Part shown: piece by piece, positions 7,757 to 14,803 of the stretch
How the letters are laid out: every line of letters starts with the position of its first letter
Position numbering within the stretch: position 1 is the first letter of the stretch
DNA from: Halovenus sp.
GTDB lineage: Archaea > Halobacteriota > Halobacteria > Halobacteriales > Haloarculaceae
Assembly: GCA_003551945.1 (NCBI GenBank)
Contig: PUNZ01000231.1
Coordinates: forward strand, 1-20,256
Reading direction: 5' to 3'
Length of the DNA stretch: 20,256 nucleotides
Position numbers and translations under genes: made by a program
Notes under the pieces: generated by a model
What the model was told of the DNA's origin: nothing
The model's input: the letters and a program-made list of their open reading frames with translations, nothing else
The model's database searches: none

Positions 7757-8398
7757 TTAGCTTCCGTTGAGTTCGTTTTCAATTTCGTTCGCAACAGCGG
7801 TGATTCGCTCATCAAGGGTTTCGCCTTCATCAACAGCCGTGCCGTTGACGATGAAGCCGGGAGTCCCGCCGACGCCGTTCGCTTGCCCTCTGGTCGAATC
7901 ATCATCGACTGCGCTGCTGTGTTCCAGGTTCTCTGCGGCAGCGGCAACGCTCTCGCCATCTGCACCGACCTCGTCCGCTAGCTCGCCGAAAAATGAGGGC
8001 CCACCACCGAACTCGCTCTGTTGAGAGAGAAGGAGGCTCTTGTACTCCCAGAACTCGTCGTTTCCAGTCCCGTGAAACACTTCGCGGGCGGCATTTGCCG
8101 ATTGCTCCGAGCCCGGGTCATCGACTGGGATTACGAGGTCACGGTGTTCATAGAGAACATCCCCCGTATCGACATACCTGGCAACGAGGTCATCGAAATA
8201 CTGAGCATCATAGTCAGCACAACCTGGGCACGCAAAGTCCGTATACACTTCCAAGGTAATATCGGCGTCATTGTCGCCCAGCGTGGGCGATTCATCCGCA
8301 CCGTCATCCCCGCCAAGACAGCCCGCGAGTGCGACCATACCCGCCCCCATTCCGGCGAGTACCGCCCGACGACTAGCACGGCCGAGTGACTGATTCAT
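7757..8398 (-). CDS. Tat-exported lipoprotein with DsbA-like thioredoxin fold
   Basis: A 213-residue extracytoplasmic thiol-disulfide oxidoreductase. The N-terminus has a twin-arginine motif SRRAVL (residues 9-14), a hydrophobic core and a lipobox LAGC (Cys27), so it should be exported folded and lipid-anchored, as is common in haloarchaea. An acidic linker leads to a thioredoxin-fold strand and the redox pair CPGC (Cys57, Cys60). The conserved cis-proline loop is GGTPGFIVNG (Pro180). The insert between these is helical, as in DsbA/DsbG/thioredoxin_4 proteins. It may make, break or isomerise disulfides in surface proteins; the partner is unknown. A good TATA element lies about 25 bp upstream, and the gene is divergent from rpa1. 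Confidence 0.92.
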   Translation of the reverse strand: MNQSLGRASRRAVLAGMGAGMVALAGCLGGDDGADESPTLGDNDADITLEVYTDFACPGCADYDAQYFDDLVARYVDTGDVLYEHRDLVIPVDDPGSEQSANAAREVFHGTGNDEFWEYKSLLLSQQSEFGGGPSFFGELADEVGADGESVAAAAENLEHSSAVDDDSTRGQANGVGGTPGFIVNGTAVDEGETLDERITAVANEIENELNGS

Positions 8399-8418
8399 GT
8401 CAGAGTGATAGGCTTCGA

Positions 8419-8427
8419 TTTATTTAA
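8419..8427 (-). promoter_or_regulatory. TATA box of the lipoprotein/trm56 operon
   Basis: Minus-strand TTAAATAAA preceded by AGG, centred about 25 bp before the ATG at 8398. The same AGGTTA core precedes the divergent rpa1 TATA element. Confidence 0.5.
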
Positions 8428-8500
8428 CCTACCCGAAGGGAAGTGAGCCCATCCTGAGCAAGACGTTCACACCTGAGTGAGTAGCTGGCCGGTGAGCAGG

Positions 8501-8509
8501 TTATTTAAT
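8501..8509 (+). promoter_or_regulatory. TATA box of the rpa1 operon
   Basis: TTATTTAAT, preceded by CAGG, is centred about 27 bp before the ATG at 8532, implying a leaderless mRNA. Confidence 0.55.
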
Positions 8510-8531
8510 CAGTGGGAGATAACCCCTGAGT

Positions 8532-9803
8532 ATGAGTCTTGACGACCAAGCCGAGGAGCTCGCCTCCGCTCTCGGTATAGACAAACAGGAGGTCAAATCG
8601 AAGCTCGAAACCCTTGCAGAGTACAACGTGCCAATGGACGAAGCCGTCCAAAGCGTTCGGCGAGAATATGGCGATAGCGGCGCAGCGGGCGCCGTCATCA
8701 GCGAGAAGCAAGTCGGTGAGATTACTCCTGATGATGGAAACGTCTCCACGACCGTGCGCGTGCTCTCAGTCGGAAAGCGGTCAATCCAGTATAACGGCGA
8801 GCGCCACGTTATCTTCGAGGGCGAGCTAGCAGACGAAACCGGGAAAATCTCCTATACCGCGTGGGAAGATTTCGACCTCTCACCAGGAGAGACACTGGCT
8901 ATCGGGAACGCCGGGGTCAGAGAATGGGAAGGGGAACCGGAACTCAACCTTGGCGAATCGACCGACATCGAATGGGTTGAAACGGAACTCGCAGTCCCCT
9001 ACGAAATCGGGGGCGAATCCACGCTTGAATCACTTGAACCAGGTAACCGAGGGGTGACTGTCGAGGTACAAGTGCTAGAGTGTGAGTCGAAAACAATCGA
9101 GGGTCGCGATGGTGAAACAGAAATTTTGAGCGGGGTTGTTGGCGACGAAACAGCGCGCCTTCCATTCACTGATTGGGAGCCACGAGCCGCGGTCACCGAA
9201 GGCAATACGATTCGTATCGAAGATGCATTCGTCCGGGAGTTCCGCGGTGCACCATCGATCAACATCTCAGAGTTTTCGACCGTAACGGAACTTCCAGACC
9301 CGATTGGAGTGGTACAGTCAGCACCACGAAAGCAGATTGGAGACGCGGTCACCTCTGGCGGACTGTTTGACGTTGAGGTTGTCGGGAATATCGTGGCAGT
9401 CCGCGATGGCTCTGGCCTCATCGAGCGGTGTCCGGAGTGTGGACGCGTCATTCAAAACGGACAGTGTCGGGCACACGGCGAAGTCGACGGAGAAGACGAC
9501 CTACGTGTGAAGGCGATTCTCGATGACGGAACGGGGACACTCACGGCAGTCCTTGGCGACGAACTAACCGCTGAGGTATACGGTGGTGGTCTAGACAAGG
9601 CGCGCGAACATGCTCGTGATGCGATGGACCGTGAGGTCGTTGCGGACGACATTCGGCAATCGATTGTCGGCCACGAATACCGAGTACGTGGTTCACTCTC
9701 CGTCGATGAGTACGGCGCAAACCTCGATGCGACTGCATTCGGGCCACACGAGGCTGACCCCGCCGAACAGGCAGCAGCGCTGTTGACGGAGGTCCAGCCA
9801 TGA
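8532..9803 (+). CDS. rpa1: replication protein A, RPA1-type single-stranded DNA-binding protein
   Basis: A 423-residue ssDNA-binding protein for replication, repair and recombination. A short helical N-terminal region (to about residue 50) precedes an OB fold at about 70-150, a second OB fold at about 165-255 and a third at about 265-400. The third carries a zinc-binding insertion with CPEC (Cys300, Cys303) and C-x-x-H (Cys312, His315). The first two OB folds are similar to each other and share the YTAWEDFD / FTDWEPR strand. Length, domain order and following genes match the Haloferax RPA1 operon (rpa1-rpap1-rpe). The stop overlaps the next ATG (ATGA), so the RPA-associated protein is translationally coupled. 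Confidence 0.92.
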   Translation: MSLDDQAEELASALGIDKQEVKSKLETLAEYNVPMDEAVQSVRREYGDSGAAGAVISEKQVGEITPDDGNVSTTVRVLSVGKRSIQYNGERHVIFEGELADETGKISYTAWEDFDLSPGETLAIGNAGVREWEGEPELNLGESTDIEWVETELAVPYEIGGESTLESLEPGNRGVTVEVQVLECESKTIEGRDGETEILSGVVGDETARLPFTDWEPRAAVTEGNTIRIEDAFVREFRGAPSINISEFSTVTELPDPIGVVQSAPRKQIGDAVTSGGLFDVEVVGNIVAVRDGSGLIERCPECGRVIQNGQCRAHGEVDGEDDLRVKAILDDGTGTLTAVLGDELTAEVYGGGLDKAREHARDAMDREVVADDIRQSIVGHEYRVRGSLSVDEYGANLDATAFGPHEADPAEQAAALLTEVQP

Positions 9804-11332
9804 GCGCCGGTGGAATGGGTGGGCGAGAGGTCGCCTATCGCTTGTTTGCGGCGGAGTACAACGATTCGGAGTACTCGTACTCAGAAAGCGACGAAGAGCG
9901 CGCGCCGAACTACGTCATTACGCCGACTGGGGCACGAGCGAATCGTGTCTTTGTCGTTGGTGTCCTGACCGAAGTTGAACAAGTTGGAAACGACATCCTT
10001 CGTGGCCGCGTTGTCGACCCGACCGGTGCGTTCGTTCTGTACGCCGGACAGTATCAGCCTGACGAGCAGGCATTTCTCGAAGCCGCCACACCACCCACAT
10101 TCGTTGCCGTCACCGGGAAAGCCAGAACGTTTGAACCGGATGACAGCGACCAAGTATTCACCTCTATTCGACCGGAGAGCATCAACGAAGTCGATGCGGA
10201 CACACGCGACCGGTGGACTGTCCAGGCAGCAGAACGGACGCTTGAGCGGATTGGGAACATGGCAACCGCTTGCTCGTTATCAGAGCGAGGTGAAGCGTTG
10301 GAACACCACCTTCGCTCGCAGGGAATCTCCGAGCGAGATGCACAGGGAATCGCGCTAGCAGTCGATTATTACGGAACCACGCCGACCTATCTCGCTGCAC
10401 TCCGAGACGTTGCACTAGACGCGGCAGGAGTCGTTGCCGGACAGACAGATGAAGTAGATGGCCTTTCAGCACGTCCGGACGAACAAGGGACGGTAACCGC
10501 GGATGCAGTACGAGCGTCGCTTGAGTCAGTGATGTCCGAGAGTGCTCTCGCCGCTGAGCCGGTCGAACGCGAACAGGACACGACCGAACTCATGACGGGC
10601 TCATCCGAGACCGCGCAAGCAGAAACAACTGTGGACGAACCGGCGCAGACAGCGGGCCACCAGGAATCGACGCCGGAAGCAGCCGGTAAGGAATCCGAGC
10701 CGGCACCCGCTGAATCTGAACCGGCGGCCTCTGAGTCCAACACAATCGAAACGGAGAATCAGGGCACGACAGCGGACGTGTCAGCAGACCTGAGCACAAC
10801 AGAGACAGAGCCAGCTGAGAAACCGAAAGTAGAGTCAGAAGAACGCCCCTCCGCGTCGGGAACAGAGACCGCGACCGAAGGCGAAGACGACATCGGGGAT
10901 TTTGACCCCGCGGAGTTCGATATCCCAGAAGAAGAGCGAGAGCAAGTAAAAGAGGAGTTCGGGACCGAGTTCCAGACCGGAACCGAAGTCGACGAACCAG
11001 GGGCCGCAGAGATCGACACCCCAGAACCGCCAGCGGAGGATGTGGAAACAGGAGTGGCCGACAATCCACCGGCGGAAGCCGAACCGACAAGCGAGACAGA
11101 GGCCACTGAAACGGACGAAACGACAGGCGAAGAGCCCGAAGACGTACAGGAGGCAGTGGTTGACATGATGCGCGAACTGGATGAGGGAACAGGAGCAGAC
11201 CGTGACGAACTGCTTGCCGAGATGAACAACCGATATGGGCTCGATGAGGGAACCGTTGAAGATGCAATCGAGGATGCGCTCATGGCGGGACAATGTTACG
11301 AACCCGACGACAGCACCGTCACCCCTATCTGA
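9800..11332 (+). CDS. rpap1: RPA-associated protein Rpap1 (COG3390-like)
   Basis: A 510-residue partner of RPA1. An OB-fold-like domain occupies about residues 10-135 (REVAYRLFAAEY, VVGVLTEVEQVGNDILRGRVVDPTG), followed by a helical segment to about 250. Residues about 253-440 form a low-complexity linker rich in Glu, Thr, Pro, Ala and Ser that looks disordered. The last 65 residues form a helical winged-helix-like unit (MMRELDEGTGADRDELL to the C-terminus). In Haloferax volcanii rpap genes are co-operonic with their rpa genes and needed with them; I infer the same here. It overlaps rpa1 by 4 bases and ends 22 bp before the phosphoesterase. A disordered tether between an OB domain and a wHTH suggests recruitment of other proteins, as in eukaryotic RPA32; that comparison is mine. 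Confidence 0.88.
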   Translation: MSAGGMGGREVAYRLFAAEYNDSEYSYSESDEERAPNYVITPTGARANRVFVVGVLTEVEQVGNDILRGRVVDPTGAFVLYAGQYQPDEQAFLEAATPPTFVAVTGKARTFEPDDSDQVFTSIRPESINEVDADTRDRWTVQAAERTLERIGNMATACSLSERGEALEHHLRSQGISERDAQGIALAVDYYGTTPTYLAALRDVALDAAGVVAGQTDEVDGLSARPDEQGTVTADAVRASLESVMSESALAAEPVEREQDTTELMTGSSETAQAETTVDEPAQTAGHQESTPEAAGKESEPAPAESEPAASESNTIETENQGTTADVSADLSTTETEPAEKPKVESEERPSASGTETATEGEDDIGDFDPAEFDIPEEEREQVKEEFGTEFQTGTEVDEPGAAEIDTPEPPAEDVETGVADNPPAEAEPTSETEATETDETTGEEPEDVQEAVVDMMRELDEGTGADRDELLAEMNNRYGLDEGTVEDAIEDALMAGQCYEPDDSTVTPI

Positions 11333-11354
11333 GCACACGGATAAGAGTGAGCGA

Positions 11355-12119
11355 ATGAGCGTCGAACCGCTCCCGAACACACCCGCTGCGCTCGTCGAAA
11401 CTGATGGCGAGCGGCTACTCGTTATCGCGGATTATCATGCAGGGATAGAGACTGTCCTTCAACGCGACGGCGTCGAACTTGCTGGAGATGGCGAGGGGCG
11501 CCGAGAACGGCTGCTTGCGCTCGTCGCTGAGACGAAACCGGACAAACTCGTGATTTTGGGTGACCTCGTGCATGCGATTGGTGACCTCTGGGAGGCAGAG
11601 CGGACCGAGTTGCAAACGCTGTTCGATGAGCTATCCGTCCCTGTAACGCTTGTGAAGGGCAATCACGATGGCGAAATCGAATCATCGCTCAGCGAGTTTG
11701 ACCACGACATCACTGTCACAAAATCGACAGGGACAACAATTGGTGACGTGGGTTTTGTCCACGGACACACGTGGCCAGACAACACGGTTCTGTCATGTGA
11801 GGTCTTGTGCGTCGGACACGAGCATCCAGTGGTTCGGTTAGAAGATAGCGTTGGTGGGGCAAGGATGGAGCGCGTCTGGCTGCGCGGGGACTGTAATCCC
11901 GCACCGTTCAGAAATCAGCTTGAGGGGACTAGTCAAGAAACTGTAGCGTCTCTGCCGGACGCTCTCATCGTGTTTCCCGCGTTCAATGACCTTTCTGGTG
12001 GAACCTGGGTTAATGTGGATGGGCAATCGTTTCTCTCGCCATTTCTCCCGGAAGCGCTTGCTGCTGGGGAGGCGTATTTGCTCGATGGGACCCGGCTCGG
12101 ACCGTATACCGAGGTTTGA
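11355..12119 (+). CDS. rpe: RPA-associated metallophosphoesterase
   Basis: A 254-residue calcineurin-like phosphoesterase. The dinuclear-metal motifs are present in order: D26-x-H28 (IADYHAG), GDLVH (Asp70), GNHD (103-105 with Asn103, His104), HGHTW (His136, His138) and GHEH (His155, His157). The C-terminal region is a family-specific extension. As the third gene of the rpa1 operon it corresponds to Rpe of Haloferax, whose biochemical substrate is not established; DNA or nucleotide phosphodiesters are plausible. The ATG at 11355 lies after the rpap1 stop and 4 nt from a weak GAGTGAG ribosome site; a longer in-frame extension into rpap1 (from 11235) lacks family similarity and I rejected it. 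Confidence 0.9.
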   Translation: MSVEPLPNTPAALVETDGERLLVIADYHAGIETVLQRDGVELAGDGEGRRERLLALVAETKPDKLVILGDLVHAIGDLWEAERTELQTLFDELSVPVTLVKGNHDGEIESSLSEFDHDITVTKSTGTTIGDVGFVHGHTWPDNTVLSCEVLCVGHEHPVVRLEDSVGGARMERVWLRGDCNPAPFRNQLEGTSQETVASLPDALIVFPAFNDLSGGTWVNVDGQSFLSPFLPEALAAGEAYLLDGTRLGPYTEV

Positions 12120-12166
12120 GCAACGAACCAGTAAGAAGGTGGCAAAAGCACGAATCGAAGGGCAGA

Positions 12167-12172
12167 TTTAAG
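12167..12172 (+). promoter_or_regulatory. TATA-like element of the winged-helix gene
   Basis: TTTAAG is centred about 28 bp before the ATG at 12197, which argues for this start and for a separate leaderless transcript even though the gene follows rpe. Confidence 0.45.
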
Positions 12173-12196
12173 CATGAAACCCTCCGTGTTTTGTAC

Positions 12197-12547
12197 ATGA
12201 GCATGACAGCCGCCGAGCAAGCACTCGATGAGGATGAGCGACGAGGCCTCGAGCTCATCAGGGATACTGGTGGAATCCATCAAAGCGACTTCTGGAAAGA
12301 ACTCGATGTCTCCTCGCGAAAAGGGAGCAGAATCGTCGATGCACTGATCGAGGAAGACCTGATTAACCGCGAAGAAACGGTATACAGCGGCCATAATACA
12401 TATTATCTCACACCGACCGCAAAGGACCTAGATTTCTCGCTGTTGATGGCCGGTGATATGCTTTCGCCGTTCGTTGGTGACGAAGAAGTCAACCCACAGA
12501 GTGACCTTTTTTCACAGTGGGTCATGACTCTCGCGTACGAAGAATAA
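12197..12547 (+). CDS. winged helix-turn-helix (MarR-like) DNA-binding protein
   Basis: A 116-residue putative transcription factor. Residues about 10-75 form a winged helix: helices in ALDEDERRGLELIRDTGG, SDFWKELDVSSRKGSRIVDAL as the HTH and the turn EETVYSGHNTYYLT as the wing. The C-terminal 40 residues are a short family tail ending SQWVMTLAYEE; no ligand domain is visible. It may report to or regulate the upstream rpa operon, since it is 77 bp downstream, but its own TATA element speaks for independent control. An in-frame TTG at 12116 overlapping the rpe stop was rejected because of the TATA position. Confidence 0.78.
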   Translation: MSMTAAEQALDEDERRGLELIRDTGGIHQSDFWKELDVSSRKGSRIVDALIEEDLINREETVYSGHNTYYLTPTAKDLDFSLLMAGDMLSPFVGDEEVNPQSDLFSQWVMTLAYEE

Positions 12548-12563
12548 CAGGTTTCCGTACATT

Positions 12564-12600
12564 CTGACGCGGTACGACCGCTACTTTTCGAGCGCGTCAG
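12564..12600. terminator. 8-bp inverted repeat at the convergent end of the winged-helix and Gly/Met-rich genes
   Basis: CTGACGCG (12564-12571) and CGCGTCAG (12593-12600) are perfect inverted repeats with a 21-base loop. They lie across the 33-bp gap and the stop codon of the minus-strand gene, and the loop holds a CTTTTC run. A 3'-end or termination role is inferred from position only. Confidence 0.35.
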
Positions 12601-12940
12601 CGATGCGGTCAACAGACCGTCGGAGGTCATGCATCTCATCACGGAGCTTGCGCAGTTCTCTGACAACCTCTTCGTTGCCGCCATCGCCGCCTTCACGGCC
12701 CATCGGACCGCCGCCCATACCGCTTGGGCCACCGCCCATCATTCCACCCATCATCTGTGCGAACGGATTGCCGCCACCCATGCCGCCAGGGCCGCCGCCC
12801 ATCATCTCCTCTGCAGGTGAGCGAACCTCGCCTTCTTCGCCTTCCTGCTCGGCACGTTTTTGTCGGATTTCCTCGACGCGCTCGCGGAACGATTTCTCCT
12901 CTCCATCCTCCGAATCAGTATTCTCTTCGTTGTCTGCCAT
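12581..12940 (-). CDS. Gly/Met-rich acidic protein with coiled C-terminus, unknown function
   Basis: A 119-residue protein I do not recognise. It is tripartite: an acidic, charged N-terminal helix (residues 1-45, with FRERVEEIRQKRAEQ), a Gly/Met core (46-79) built from near repeats of MMGGGPxGMGGG with a central NPFAQ, and a C-terminal amphipathic helix (about 90-119, EEVVRELRKLRDEMHDLRRSV) that looks coiled-coil forming. No signal peptide, no Cys. I chose the ATG at 12940 over a GTG at 12946; a GGGTGAG sits just upstream. It follows HxlR by 70 bp on the same strand. The layout would suit a small scaffold or a low-complexity oligomer, but no function can be assigned. Confidence 0.75.
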   Translation of the reverse strand: MADNEENTDSEDGEEKSFRERVEEIRQKRAEQEGEEGEVRSPAEEMMGGGPGGMGGGNPFAQMMGGMMGGGPSGMGGGPMGREGGDGGNEEVVRELRKLRDEMHDLRRSVDRIADALEK

Positions 12941-12948
12941 ACTCACCC

Positions 12949-12968
12949 TTTCCGGAGGGAATCGGAAA
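12949..12968. repeat. short inverted repeat before the Gly/Met-rich gene
   Basis: TTTCCG (12949-12954) and CGGAAA (12963-12968) form a 6-bp dyad with an 8-base spacer, 9-28 bp upstream of the ATG at 12940 and after the HxlR stop at 13011. It could be an operator or a terminator remnant; weak. Confidence 0.3.
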
Positions 12969-13010
12969 AGCGTTCCGTCAGCATATGCGGAGCGTTACAA
13001 ACAGGTCGCG

Positions 13011-13349
13011 TCACTCCCAGTTTGTCGACCACTCTTCAAGCTCAGAAAATACGGGTTCCAGGGCGGTTCCCTTTTCAGTCAAACTATAATACGTCGCAAT
13101 CGGCCGGTCCTCGACGCGACGGTTGACCAACTCGGCCGCTTCGAGGTCGTCAAGGACGCGTGACAGTGTCCGCGAACTTGCCCCTGTAGAGCGTTTGAGC
13201 TGATTGAAGCGCTTTTCCGACTCAGCCAAATCATGCAAGACGATAAGTCGCCACTGCGAGCCAATTGTATTGACCGCCTCGACGACTGGGCAGGCACCCT
13301 CATTTTTCTCTGCAACAGTATCAGTTGTGGGCTCCTGTGTCGATGCCAT
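13011..13349 (-). CDS. HxlR-family winged-helix transcriptional regulator
   Basis: A 112-residue HxlR/DUF24-type regulator. The family opening CPVVEAVNTIGSQWRLIVLHDL (from Cys20) is present, then FNQLKRSTGASSRTLSRVLDDLEAAELV as the recognition region, then the wing (RPIATYYSLTEKG). The single Cys20 is the position that acts as a redox or electrophile sensor in several HxlR homologs such as YodB; whether it does here is unknown. The start is supported by GGAGGGT immediately before the ATG. It lies between pgi (71 bp upstream) and the Gly/Met-rich gene, all on the same strand, so those are candidate targets. Confidence 0.9.
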   Translation of the reverse strand: MASTQEPTTDTVAEKNEGACPVVEAVNTIGSQWRLIVLHDLAESEKRFNQLKRSTGASSRTLSRVLDDLEAAELVNRRVEDRPIATYYSLTEKGTALEPVFSELEEWSTNWE

Positions 13350-13420
13350 ACCCTCCGTTCTTGCTCTCCAAACAAATCAGTTCCGAAACAAACCAGGTAA
13401 CAAAGTGAAACCAGCAGTAG

Positions 13421-14716
13421 TCAGTCGATGAGAAGTCGATGCTTGGCCGAAACAGCCGCCGCTTCTTCGAACTCACCAGCGCCAAGCAAGCCGCGTGCAG
13501 CGCGCTTGCCCCACTCGACAGCTGGTTGAGTGAACGTTTCGACTCCGTAGAGTTCGCCCGCCAGAATGCAAGCAGCCTCCATCAGATAGAGTAACTCACC
13601 GACTCCGTGGGCATCGAGAGCGTCCAACTCAATCCGGACGTTTGGCTGGTCGGCAGCAGCAAGGCTCGCTTCCGTCGCTTCGAACTCCGCATCAAGGAGC
13701 GTCCCCAGCGTGTTCCCACCAAGATATGACAGTTCAGGAATGTCCGTCTCTGGAATATCTCTGTCTGCACGTTCGGTCGGTCGCACAAGCGTCACAAGTT
13801 TATCAGTTGGGCCGGCACGATACAGCTGTAATTGTGAATGTTGGTCAGTCGCACCGAGGGCACGCACAGGCGTCTGTCCTTGCCCATCCTTTCCAAGACT
13901 CTCGGCCCACAACTGTGCGAACCACTCAGCAAACACCTCTAATCCCTCGGCGTAAGGCATCATCACGTTCGTTCCGATACCGCGCTGGTCAAGCGCATAT
14001 GCAACAGCCCCGTACGCATATGCAGGTGACTCAAACAACGACCCCTCAAGCGACTCGCTTGCTGTCTGCCCGCCGGCAAGAAGCGCGTCGATATCGTGTC
14101 CACACAGTGCCGCAGGAACCAGTCCAACCGCGGAGAGGGCGGAGAAGCGGCCGGGGACGCCCTCCGGGACATTCAGGGCGGGTAAGTCATGCTCACCAGC
14201 AAGGGTCCGAAGAGGACCCTCCGAGCCGGTCGTAACGATTGTGCGTTCGGTCCAATCTACTCCTGCCTCTTCCATCGCCTCCCGAACAACGAGAAACGTC
14301 GCGAGGGTTTCGGCAGTCGTCCCGGATTTCGAGACGACGTTGACGACTGTGCTCTCAAGCGGGAGTGACTCAAGCACGGCAGTTGTCCGTTCCGGGTCAA
14401 CGTTATCGAGGACGTAATGGTCAACCGGAGAGGGGCCCAACGCGCTAGTGAGTGTTGCGGCACCAAGAGCGCTCCCGCCGATACCGACAGTGAGAACCGC
14501 TGTGCTATCGGTGAATGGCTCGACGGTTTCGGTGATTTCTGCGGCGTCAGTGTCCGACGGCAAATTCAATGCAACGTAGCCAAAGGTGTCGTCCTCTCGG
14601 CCCTGCTGAATTCGGTCATGAGCCTTTGAGACACGCTCATCAAGGGACTGGAGTTCTGCTTCGGTGAGTCCAGTTCCCACCGCTTCCGCCATTGCATTCC
14701 CAATATCAATGTTCAT
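13421..14716 (-). CDS. pgi: glucose-6-phosphate isomerase
   Basis: Interconverts glucose 6-phosphate and fructose 6-phosphate in gluconeogenesis and the haloarchaeal sugar pathways; cytosolic. The 431-residue protein is of the compact classical PGI family (SIS fold), not the cupin PGI of Thermococcales. Visible blocks: GIGGSALGAATL (78-89), SKSGTTAET (129-137) for phosphate binding, PGRFSALSAVGL (188-199), the second family signature at 258-276 (GLEVF, W265, QLW, ES-GK) and DQHSQLQLY (291-299, His293). The C-terminus keeps GKRAARGLL. A short 5' UTR with AGAGGGGG is likely, because the nearest TATA (shared region at about 14770-14780) is over 50 bp from the ATG. Divergent from an alpha/beta hydrolase gene. 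Confidence 0.94.
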   Translation of the reverse strand: MNIDIGNAMAEAVGTGLTEAELQSLDERVSKAHDRIQQGREDDTFGYVALNLPSDTDAAEITETVEPFTDSTAVLTVGIGGSALGAATLTSALGPSPVDHYVLDNVDPERTTAVLESLPLESTVVNVVSKSGTTAETLATFLVVREAMEEAGVDWTERTIVTTGSEGPLRTLAGEHDLPALNVPEGVPGRFSALSAVGLVPAALCGHDIDALLAGGQTASESLEGSLFESPAYAYGAVAYALDQRGIGTNVMMPYAEGLEVFAEWFAQLWAESLGKDGQGQTPVRALGATDQHSQLQLYRAGPTDKLVTLVRPTERADRDIPETDIPELSYLGGNTLGTLLDAEFEATEASLAAADQPNVRIELDALDAHGVGELLYLMEAACILAGELYGVETFTQPAVEWGKRAARGLLGAGEFEEAAAVSAKHRLLID

Positions 14717-14771
14717 ATGCCCCCTCTGATTGGGGTGGCGTTAGGTGCTACGGTCTCGTGCAATGACGCTA

Positions 14772-14780
14772 TGTATAAAC
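14772..14780 (+). promoter_or_regulatory. TATA box of the 14804 alpha/beta hydrolase (possibly bidirectional)
   Basis: TGTATAAAC is centred about 28 bp before the ATG at 14804. On the minus strand the same segment reads GTTTATACA and could serve pgi with a roughly 27-nt leader. Confidence 0.5.
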
Positions 14781-14803
14781 AATCAGCGGACTAAAAGGAT
14801 AGT

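Noticed and set aside
10590..11267. 225-codon minus-strand frame opposite the Rpap1 linker
   Set aside because: Leu/Arg/Pro-rich shadow of the Glu/Thr/Pro linker codons; no haloarchaeal character (strongly basic).
11235..11354. N-terminal extension of the phosphoesterase into rpap1
   Set aside because: The extra 40 residues are in another frame of rpap1 coding sequence and show no phosphoesterase similarity; ATG at 11355 is well placed.
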